A stretch of DNA of 32,820 nucleotides from Clostridiaceae bacterium (lineage in GTDB: Bacteria > Bacillota > Clostridia > Oscillospirales > Acutalibacteraceae), in NCBI GenBank assembly GCA_016297645.1, contig JAEDGF010000019.1, positions 1 to 32,820 of the forward strand. Direction: 5' to 3'. Positions 1 to 5,639 of this stretch are shown piece by piece. A model generated the notes under the pieces. That model was not told where the DNA came from. It did not search any database and worked only from the letters and a program-made list of their open reading frames with translations. The first letter of the stretch is position 1. Each line of letters begins with the position of its first letter. The position numbers and the translations under genes were made by a program.

Positions 1-51
1 GTGCCGAAAAGGGGCACTGACGGGCGACATGGGTTTGAATCCCGTCAGCCT
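1..51 (+). other. tRNA/tmRNA-like 3' end at window edge (uncertain)
   Basis: Positions 27-43 form a T-arm-like hairpin, ATGGG-TTTGAAT-CCCGT, with a seven-base TTTGAAT loop. It is followed by CAGCCTA, which could be the 3' strand of an acceptor stem (tmRNAs often have CAGC here). A 5-bp hairpin GTGCC/GGCAC lies just upstream. No CCA is encoded, and the 5' half would be outside the window, so acceptor pairing cannot be tested. An alternative reading is a plain 8-bp inverted repeat CTGACGGG/CCCGTCAG over the same bases. I treat it as a possible truncated RNA gene only. Confidence 0.25.
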
Positions 52-88
52 AAAAAAAAGAACCGCGCACAAAAAGTGCAAACGGTTC
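52..88 (-). terminator. Intrinsic terminator of the met-activase operon
   Basis: On the minus strand GAACCG pairs with CGGTTC, with an inner GCAC/GTGC stem, and is followed directly by eight T (52-59). It lies about 165 bp past the stop codon of the last leftward gene and fits an intrinsic terminator for the metQNI operon. Confidence 0.8.
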
Positions 89-197
89 GTTTAGCTTATC
101 TATATTGACGCATTGTTCGGTCCGATTTGCGCAAACCCCTATTTCGGTGCTGCGCGGTATTTTTAATTCAGGCAAACCGGAAGTCAACCCTCTGCGC

Positions 198-228
198 AGC
201 ATTTTTCGAAAGCCGATCGAAAAACGCT
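198..228. repeat. 12-bp inverted repeat in the 3' trailer of the activase gene
   Basis: AGCATTTTTCGA (198-209) and TCGAAAAACGCT (217-228) pair over 12 positions (one G-T) around a 7-base loop. There is no adjacent T tract on either strand, so it is more likely an RNA-stabilising or processing hairpin than a terminator. The rest of 89-253 shows no gene. Confidence 0.5.
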
Positions 229-253
229 CGTCTGCGGTTTTTTACCCGTCCGA

Positions 254-943
254 TTATCCGCGCAAAGCCGCATATTCTACCTTTCCCTGTACGGCAAGGA
301 GCATTTCATCCGCTTTTTCATCGCTCACCGCGTGCGAGGAGTCCTCGCTCAGAATGCCGGAGTCCTTGAATTTCTGCAAAAAGTAGCGGCGCGCACCCTT
401 TATCAAATCACCTATTGCGGCGATATCCTCGACCGTATGAAACTCGTCGACCAAGGTAGTGCGGAACTCATAGTCGACACCGCTCGACATAATTATCTCA
501 ATGCTCTCCTTAAACGGCGCGAGGTCAAGTCCGTCAACGCCCGTCGTGAGCGCATATTTTTCCGGACGGTTTTTTATATCCATCGCGATATAATCTACAA
601 GTCCCTTTTTTATGAGAGAAGTGAGTTTTTCCGGAAATGCCCCGTTCGTATCGAGCTTTACGGCAAAGCCGCGCTCCTTTATGTCGCGCAGAAAACGCTC
701 GATATCCGGCTGCAAGAGCGGCTCGCCGCCGGTTACGGCAACGCCGTCCAAAAGCCCCTTGCGAGTCGAAAGAAACGAGAAGAATTCCTCCTCCGATATT
801 CTGTCGCCACCGGTCGGGTCGAGTACAAGCGGTACATTGTGACAGAACGGACATCTGAGGTTGCAGCCGCCGGTGAAAACGGTACAGGCAGTATGCTCCG
901 GGTAGTCGAGAAGCGTAAGTTTTTGAAGTCCCTGAATGTTCAT
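254..943 (-). CDS. Radical SAM RNR-activating-type protein (NrdG2-like)
   Basis: This 229-residue protein is a short radical SAM enzyme. The cluster motif CxxxCxxC is at C27, C31 and C34 within GGCNLRCPFC, and a GGEP motif follows. The opening (QKLTLLDYPEH...) is typical of the family annotated as anaerobic ribonucleoside-triphosphate reductase activating protein, which uses SAM and a [4Fe-4S] cluster to install a glycyl radical. The start codon lies 2 bp after the metI stop and has no convincing Shine-Dalgarno sequence, so translation probably depends on ribosomes finishing metI. It is therefore the last gene of a methionine-uptake operon, about 7 kb from nrdD and on the other strand. Its true partner is not proven: it could activate NrdD or another glycyl radical enzyme. 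The family call is firm, the substrate is inference. Confidence 0.8.
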   Translation of the reverse strand: MNIQGLQKLTLLDYPEHTACTVFTGGCNLRCPFCHNVPLVLDPTGGDRISEEEFFSFLSTRKGLLDGVAVTGGEPLLQPDIERFLRDIKERGFAVKLDTNGAFPEKLTSLIKKGLVDYIAMDIKNRPEKYALTTGVDGLDLAPFKESIEIIMSSGVDYEFRTTLVDEFHTVEDIAAIGDLIKGARRYFLQKFKDSGILSEDSSHAVSDEKADEMLLAVQGKVEYAALRG

Positions 944-945
944 AA

Positions 946-1653
946 TTATTTGTTTTTAAGGCGCTTGTCGAGCTTGACGGCAAGGTGAGTGCCGATGCTC
1001 TGGAACACCTGAACGAGCAGAACGAGAACAACGACGGCAAGAAGCATTACAACATATTTGTATCTGTAATAGCCGTAGTTTATCGCTATTTTGCCGAGTC
1101 CGCCGCCGCCGATTATTCCGCTCATCGCGGAGTAGCCGAGTATGGTCGTTATCGCAATGGTGACATTGGAGATAAGCGAGGGGACGCTCTCGGGAATCAT
1201 GACCTTTGTTATTATCTCAAAGGGTGACGCACCCATGCTCTGCGCCGCTTCGATTATATTGGGGTTTACCTCGCGCAGGCTTGTTTCCACAAGACGGGCG
1301 ACAAACGGGAAAGCTGCGATAACGAGCGGGACTATTGAAGCGGTCGTGCCGACTGCGGTGCCGACAATGACACGGGCAAGCGGGAACGCCATTATCATAA
1401 GGAGCAGGAAAGGAACGGAACGCAGCAGGTTTATTATAACATTGAGGGTGTGCAGCACCCACGAGGGCATATGGAGCACTCCGCCCTTGTCGCCCGCAAC
1501 GAGCAGCACGCCGAGAGGAAGTCCTATAACAAGTGAAAAAAGAGTGGAAACAACGGTGACATAGAAGGTTTCCCACAAGCCGAAAAGGAATTCGCTTTTA
1601 ACGATCTCCCATGCCGTCTGCCACGCTTCCGCCGAAAAAAAGCTCTCAACCAT
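946..1653 (-). CDS. metI: Methionine ABC transporter permease MetI
   Basis: This 235-residue integral membrane protein is the channel subunit of the MetNIQ D/L-methionine importer. It has about five or six hydrophobic segments and the permease EAA loop (EAAQSMGASPFEIITKV, about residues 136-152) that docks on the ATPase. Length is normal for MetI. Its start overlaps the end of metN by 8 bp (ATG inside the metN stop region), a sign of translational coupling. The short tail ends in KLDKRLKNK. The downstream radical SAM gene starts 2 bp after its stop. Expression should follow the attenuator upstream of metQ. Confidence 0.95.
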   Translation of the reverse strand: MVESFFSAEAWQTAWEIVKSEFLFGLWETFYVTVVSTLFSLVIGLPLGVLLVAGDKGGVLHMPSWVLHTLNVIINLLRSVPFLLLMIMAFPLARVIVGTAVGTTASIVPLVIAAFPFVARLVETSLREVNPNIIEAAQSMGASPFEIITKVMIPESVPSLISNVTIAITTILGYSAMSGIIGGGGLGKIAINYGYYRYKYVVMLLAVVVLVLLVQVFQSIGTHLAVKLDKRLKNK

Positions 1654-2659
1654 TGTCCTTTACCTCCTCTATCACTATATCGGGTACCGATTTAAGATAC
1701 GCCTTTGCCTTTTCGACTTCATCTCTGCCTCCGGGAATGCCGAGCAGTATATTTCCGTACGCCATTCCGCCGATAGTCTTTGTTGAAGCCGCCATAATAT
1801 TGGCGCAGATGCCGATATCGACAGCCATTTTTGCTATCATGGGAGTGCCTGCCGCGTCTGCGCCGTTGTAAACGACTCTTATGCGATGCTCGTCCGAGAA
1901 GCTGTCCACAACGGGAGCATCGAAGCCCTCGGGGAAAACGAGCCTCTTGGCGGCGTCCGATTTCGGCGCGGAGAAGATGTCCTTAACATTGCCCTCCTCA
2001 ACGACCTCGCCGCCGTCAAGAATTGCAACCTTGCTGCAAATCTCCTCAACGACGCTCATCTGATGAGTAATGACAATAACTGTGATACCGAGCTTTATGT
2101 TGATCTCTTTAATGAGCTGCAAAATAGAATGCGTGGTCTTGGGGTCGAGGGCACTTGTAGCTTCGTCGCACAGAAGCACCTTAGGGTCGGTGGCAAGCGC
2201 ACGGGCAATAGCTATTCTCTGCTGCTGACCGCCCGAAAGCTGGACGGGATATGCCCCGGCTTTGTCGGGCAAGCCGACTATTTCGAGCAGCTCGCGTGCG
2301 CGGCGCTCAGCGTCCGATTTTTTCATTCCGGCAAGCTCCAACGGGAAGCAGATATTTTTAAGACAGGTGCGCTGCATGAGCAGGTTGAACCCCTGGAATA
2401 TCATGGTGATGCCGCGCCGCTCCTTACGAAGCTGCTTCGGCGTGAGCGCGCCCATGTCAACGCCGTCTATAATGACGCTGCCCTCGGTGGGGCATTCGAG
2501 CATATTTATACATCTGACGAGCGTGCTTTTGCCTGCGCCGGACATACCTATGATACCGTATATCTCGCCGTTGTTTATCGTCAGGTTGACATTTTTAAGC
2601 GCTTCGACGGTGCCGTCCGCCGTTGTGAATGTCTTTGAAAGACCCCGAATTTCTATCAT
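1646..2659 (-). CDS. metN: Methionine ABC transporter ATPase MetN with NIL domain
   Basis: This 337-residue protein powers methionine import. In order it shows Walker A (GMSGAGKST, about 38-46), the ABC signature LSGGQQQR (about 141-148), Walker B (VLLCDEATSALD, about 160-171) and the switch His in VITHQ. The last 80-90 residues match the C-terminal NIL (ACT-like) domain that in MetN binds methionine and causes trans-inhibition, so the transporter itself probably senses cytoplasmic Met. The ribosome binding site GAGGGA lies 7 bases before ATG. A 223-bp gap with a perfect hairpin separates it from metQ, while its end overlaps metI. Confidence 0.96.
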   Translation of the reverse strand: MIEIRGLSKTFTTADGTVEALKNVNLTINNGEIYGIIGMSGAGKSTLVRCINMLECPTEGSVIIDGVDMGALTPKQLRKERRGITMIFQGFNLLMQRTCLKNICFPLELAGMKKSDAERRARELLEIVGLPDKAGAYPVQLSGGQQQRIAIARALATDPKVLLCDEATSALDPKTTHSILQLIKEINIKLGITVIVITHQMSVVEEICSKVAILDGGEVVEEGNVKDIFSAPKSDAAKRLVFPEGFDAPVVDSFSDEHRIRVVYNGADAAGTPMIAKMAVDIGICANIMAASTKTIGGMAYGNILLGIPGGRDEVEKAKAYLKSVPDIVIEEVKDNG

Positions 2660-2793
2660 GCGATTCCCTCGTTTCGTTTATTACGGGCGAAAAAGCCCTT
2701 TTTCGACAGACTCGGGAAAGCCGAAACCGCGGCGGCAGTCTTAACAAGAACCGCGCGCCTTTATTCATTCCGGTTTTCCCGAATTTGCCCTGT

Positions 2794-2827
2794 GCAGGCG
2801 AACGGAAAAGATTTTCCGTTCGCCTGC
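2794..2827. repeat. Perfect 16-bp hairpin between metQ and metN
   Basis: GCAGGCGAACGGAAAA (2794-2809) and its exact reverse complement (2812-2827) are separated by 2 bases. No T tract follows on the minus strand, so it is not a standard terminator. It sits after metQ within the operon, where such stems commonly stabilise the upstream mRNA and give more binding protein than permease or ATPase. That role is inferred. Apart from the metN ribosome binding site, I see nothing else in 2660-2882. Confidence 0.75.
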
Positions 2828-2882
2828 CGTAGTTTTCCGGGTGTGCAGCCGCGTTGAAAACGGCGGCAGCCCGGTTCATTTT

Positions 2883-3788
2883 TTATTTTGCTGCTGATGC
2901 GGTGAGAGGGTCAAGAGTAGTCTGCTTGCCGCCGTAGATGCCCATCGGCTCAACATGGATAGCGCCGACGGAAACGATGTGAGTGTTGTTCTCGGCGTTG
3001 AAGTTGTCGAGATAAGGAGCGTGCTGGAAGTAGTTGGCATCAACCTCGCCGCTTTCAACGACCTTATTGGGGATTATGTAGTCGGTGTACTCCTTGATGT
3101 CGAGAGTGATATCCTTCTTGGCAAGGATATCCTTTGCAATTGCGAGGATCTCGGCGTGAGGAGCGGGAGAAGCGGCGACCGTGATGGTCTGACCTTTAAG
3201 TGAATCATAATCAACGGATGCGTCATAGCCGTCGTTAGTCTTGTCGACAACGCTTACAACCGAACCGTTGTATTTGGAGGTGATGTAATCGGCTACATTC
3301 TTGCTTTCGAGAGCGGCTTTGAGAGCGAGAGTCTTTGCTGTCTTTTCGTTGCCTTCCTTAACTGCGAGAATGTTAGCATAAGCCGAAGCGGAGCCTTCCT
3401 GTTTAAGAGCGCTCTTCGTCGGGTCGATGCCTGCGTCGATCGCGTAGTTGGAGTTGATTACGGCGTAGTCAACATCTTTAAGAAGGTTGGGAAGCTGAGC
3501 AGCCTCTGCCTCTTTGAATTCGATGTTAAGGGGATTCTCAGCGATGTCGAGCTTGGTAGCGGTGATGCCTGCGCCCTCTTTGAGCTTGATAACTCCGAGG
3601 GAATCGAGAAGCATAAGAGCTCTCGCTTCGTTGGTCGTGTCGTTGGGAACGGCGATCACGAGCTTATCCTTTGAGGAGGGAGAAGCACTGTCGGTGGGGT
3701 CGGAATCATTTTTTCCGCAGGAAGCAAAAGCAAAAACAGCGGAGAGAGCAAGTGCAAGTACAAGTACCGATGCAAGAACTTTTTTCAT
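2883..3788 (-). CDS. metQ: Methionine-binding lipoprotein MetQ
   Basis: This 301-residue protein is the extracellular substrate-binding subunit of the methionine importer. The N-terminus has a lysine-rich start, a hydrophobic core and a lipobox-like FASC with the lipidated Cys at 24, followed by an Asp/Ser-rich linker. The body matches the NlpA/MetQ family (for example the region around YVDYIIPNKVVESGEVDANYFQH is split by typical MetQ motifs such as ANYFQHAPYLDNF). Length is normal. The ribosome binding site GGAG lies 8 bases before ATG. It is the first structural gene after the leader peptide and attenuator at 3849-4008, so it should be made when leader translation stalls. Confidence 0.95.
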   Translation of the reverse strand: MKKVLASVLVLALALSAVFAFASCGKNDSDPTDSASPSSKDKLVIAVPNDTTNEARALMLLDSLGVIKLKEGAGITATKLDIAENPLNIEFKEAEAAQLPNLLKDVDYAVINSNYAIDAGIDPTKSALKQEGSASAYANILAVKEGNEKTAKTLALKAALESKNVADYITSKYNGSVVSVVDKTNDGYDASVDYDSLKGQTITVAASPAPHAEILAIAKDILAKKDITLDIKEYTDYIIPNKVVESGEVDANYFQHAPYLDNFNAENNTHIVSVGAIHVEPMGIYGGKQTTLDPLTASAAK

Positions 3789-3848
3789 GAGTATTACTCC
3801 TTTTTTCGGCTTTGAGCCGTTATTATTTTCGGACTGCGTTTTCGGCGC

Positions 3849-3883
3849 AAAAAAAGCGGAACCTGTCGAAAAACAAGCTCCGC
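3849..3883 (-). terminator. Attenuator terminator in the metQ leader
   Basis: The minus-strand RNA has GCGGAGCTTGT (3883-3873) pairing with ACAGGTTCCGC (3866-3856) over 11 uninterrupted pairs, two of them G-U, around a six-base loop, followed by seven U (3855-3849). It lies between the stop codon of the leader peptide (3907) and metQ (start 3788), so read-through is needed to express metQNI. Its 5' arm is shared with the alternative helix at 3873-3960. Confidence 0.92.
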
Positions 3884-3960
3884 AACTGCAACGATCTCAG
3901 TCCTTGTTAAACCCTTTCGGACACAGGAAAACTGACGACACCGCAGCTGCAAGAGCCTGT
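3873..3960 (-). promoter_or_regulatory. Predicted antiterminator helix of the metQ leader
   Basis: The RNA segment ACAGGCTCTTGCAGCTGC (3960-3943, exactly leader codons 17-22) can pair with GCAGTTGCGGAGCTTGT (3889-3873). That gives two 8-bp blocks, ACAGGCTC:GAGCTTGT and GCAGCTGC:GCAGTTGC, with one G-U each, separated by a TT/G internal loop. The second strand contains the whole 5' arm of the terminator, so the two structures exclude each other. A ribosome waiting at codons 11-12 would cover roughly up to codon 16 and leave the upstream arm free to pair. Pairing is read directly; function is inferred. Confidence 0.75.
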
Positions 3961-4008
3961 CATCATGCACATGCACATTATTCCGGTAACGGTCACAAAT
4001 GCGGTCAT
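3907..4008 (-). CDS. Met/Cys-rich leader peptide of the metQNI operon
   Basis: This is a 33-codon reading frame in the metQ leader. ATG is at 4008-4006, with a strong ribosome binding site AAAAGGAG (GGAG at 4020-4017) 8 bases upstream, and it ends in TAA at 3909-3907. Codons 11-16 read Met-Cys-Met-Cys-Met-Met (ATG TGC ATG TGC ATG ATG), with further Cys at 20 and 22. Counting the start, 9 of 33 residues contain sulfur. There is no signal or domain that suggests a functional protein. The gene starts about 30 bases after the predicted transcription start and is followed after 23 bases by an intrinsic terminator, the layout of trp- or his-type leader peptides. I infer that slow decoding of Met or Cys codons permits antitermination. 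A small functional protein is possible but less likely. Confidence 0.82.
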   Translation of the reverse strand: MTAFVTVTGIMCMCMMTGSCSCGVVSFPVSERV

Positions 4009-4043
4009 TGCGAGTTCTCCTTTTCCTTAGGTTTTATGACGCT

Positions 4044-4072
4044 ATGATAACACACGGATATTAAAGTGTCAA
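4044..4072 (-). promoter_or_regulatory. Promoter of the leader peptide-metQNI operon
   Basis: On the minus strand, TTGACA (4072-4067) and TATCAT (4049-4044) are separated by exactly 17 bases. The expected start of RNA is near 4037, about 29 bases before the leader ATG. No S-box or T-box motif lies between the promoter and metQ. Confidence 0.85.
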
Positions 4073-4175
4073 GCCTGAATAATACCTAAAAACAGTAGGT
4101 TGAAAAAACTTGTTTTTCCGCATTTTATACAAATACTTCCTCGTCGAACTGTGCAAAACGACAAACAGAACCTGC

Positions 4176-4499
4176 TTATTTCTTCTCGGGCAGCAGTTTT
4201 ATGTCCCGTATCATGTCGCCGTTTATAATGCGAACGCCCTTTTTCTCCTCTATTCTTATCCAGTTGCCCTCAACGGCGGTAAGCCGTCCGGAAACACCGA
4301 AGGAATCGTTAAAGAGCGAAACGGCGCACATTTTTCCGACAAATTCTTTGAGAAGCTCGGTTGGCATAGCTTTTTTTCTTCCTTTCTTCCTTCTTATAAT
4401 ATCAAGGTGTCTTTTGTTTACGGCAGGAACGATCCAGCACAAAAAGATCACGACCGCGAACAAGATAAGATATGTTGAAGTGTCCGTAATCTTCACCAC
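4176..4499 (-). CDS. Small single-pass membrane protein, hypothetical
   Basis: This 107-residue protein has one N-terminal membrane segment (about 10-28, YLILFAVVIFLCWIVPAV) followed by a strongly basic stretch (KRHLDIIRRKKGRKK), so the C-terminal part should be cytoplasmic. Residues 47-105 alternate short beta-like stretches (VGKMCAVSLF, GVSGRLTAVEGNWIRIEEKKG, VRIINGDMI) that resemble an Sm-like or SH3-like barrel; this is an impression, not a family assignment. The start is GTG at 4499 or the next GTG at 4496, with a weak ribosome binding site. A good promoter lies just upstream. It is not obviously linked to the neighbouring operons. Confidence 0.7.
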   Translation of the reverse strand: MVKITDTSTYLILFAVVIFLCWIVPAVNKRHLDIIRRKKGRKKAMPTELLKEFVGKMCAVSLFNDSFGVSGRLTAVEGNWIRIEEKKGVRIINGDMIRDIKLLPEKK

Positions 4500-4518
4500 T
4501 CAATCAGCAATTGTACAC

Positions 4519-4547
4519 ATTATACACCCGCCGGCGCGTTAAGTCAA
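4519..4547 (-). promoter_or_regulatory. Promoter of the small membrane protein gene
   Basis: TTGACT (4547-4542) and TATAAT (4524-4519) on the minus strand with a 17-base spacer. RNA should start near 4512, leaving a leader of only about 12 bases before the GTG start. Confidence 0.8.
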
Positions 4548-4556
4548 TTCGCGTTT

Positions 4557-5639
4557 TTATCGGCGCTTAAAGACGGAAAACAGCGGCAGGCATGACGAAA
4601 AGAATTTTTTGTACGCTTCGCAGTAGTCCCTGTCCGCCCGTATGCGCTTGCAGCCCCCGGCGCGGCACAGCGGATAATAGCGGCACGCGCGGCATTTTTC
4701 GGGGATAACAAGACTTTCCTTTATAAAATCCTCAGCCTTTTTCGTTTCGGCAAAGGCTTTCATAGGCGTTTCGTTTATATTGCCCAAAAGAAATTCGTCC
4801 GTACAGTAGAAGTCGCACGGATAGATATTGCCGTTTGCTTCGGCGACAAACTGGTGGGTGCAGTGTCCGCCGAGTCCGCACTGCTCGGGCGCTTCGCCGA
4901 GGTACATCCGCACGAGATTGTCGAAATACCGCACGCTGACATACTGTCCTCTGACAAAATCCTTTACATACAGATTGAAAATTCTGATGAGAAAATCGGC
5001 GTACTGATCCGGGGTCATGTACAACTCGCTCTCGCTTTTGTCGCCGAACGGTCTGAGGCACGGTATAAATTGTATGTAGTTAAACCCGGACGCGCGAAAG
5101 TGTCTGTAAATTTTTTCGCAGTTATCGGCACAAGCGCCGGTGAGTACCGTAAGAATATTAAACCGTGCGCCGTGCTTTTTGAGAAGCCCCGAGCCGCGCA
5201 GTATCCGGTAGTACGAATTCGCGCCCTTTTCGTCAACGCGAAAGCGATTCCCCGTCAAGTCGCCGTCAAGGCTCAGCCCGACAAGAAACTCATTTTCGGC
5301 GAAAAACTCCGCCCACTCGTCGTCAATAAGAGTGCCGTTGGTCTGTACGGAATAGAAGACACGGCTTTTCTTCGTGTTAAACTTCTTCACGGTATCGGCG
5401 AAAAAACGGAAATATTCTTTTCCGGCAAGAAGCGGCTCGCCGCCCTGAAAGGCAAACGCGACGCTCTCCCCGTCCGCAAAATCCAGTGCCGAAAAAATGA
5501 GCTTCTGCGCCGTACTCTCGTTCATAATGCCGAAATTTCGCGTTTCGCGCAAATTAGTAACATCGCCGTAAAAGCAGTATCTGCACCTGAGATTGCACGA
5601 GCCGGACGCGGGCTTTATCATGACGGAAAGCGGCGGCAT
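4557..5639 (-). CDS. Anaerobic sulfatase-maturating enzyme (anSME)
   Basis: This 360-residue radical SAM/SPASM protein oxidises the active-site Cys of a sulfatase to formylglycine without oxygen. The radical SAM motif is C15-x3-C19-x2-C22, with GGEP at about 66-69. The SPASM region supplies the Cys ligands for two further [4Fe-4S] clusters (C254, C260, C275, C279, C316, C319, C325, C330, C340). Asp276 in NIYPCDFY corresponds to the catalytic Asp of known anSMEs. Length matches the family. Its ATG overlaps the stop of the sulfatase gene as TGATG, and AAGGA lies just upstream, so the two are translationally coupled. The sulfatase has the Cys-type motif this enzyme modifies, which strongly supports the pairing. 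Confidence 0.93.
   Translation of the reverse strand: MPPLSVMIKPASGSCNLRCRYCFYGDVTNLRETRNFGIMNESTAQKLIFSALDFADGESVAFAFQGGEPLLAGKEYFRFFADTVKKFNTKKSRVFYSVQTNGTLIDDEWAEFFAENEFLVGLSLDGDLTGNRFRVDEKGANSYYRILRGSGLLKKHGARFNILTVLTGACADNCEKIYRHFRASGFNYIQFIPCLRPFGDKSESELYMTPDQYADFLIRIFNLYVKDFVRGQYVSVRYFDNLVRMYLGEAPEQCGLGGHCTHQFVAEANGNIYPCDFYCTDEFLLGNINETPMKAFAETKKAEDFIKESLVIPEKCRACRYYPLCRAGGCKRIRADRDYCEAYKKFFSSCLPLFSVFKRR

Noticed and set aside
3794..3976. 60-codon minus-strand frame overlapping the metQ leader
   Set aside because: It has no ribosome binding site, runs through the terminator stem, and is in a different frame from the well-initiated leader peptide at 3907-4008.
3789..4037. S-box (SAM) riboswitch or T-box in the metQ leader
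   Set aside because: No S-box core (AGGGA...GAAACC...GCAACC type) and no T-box sequence (TGGNACCGCG type) could be found in the transcribed leader. The leader is fully explained by the peptide, terminator and antiterminator.
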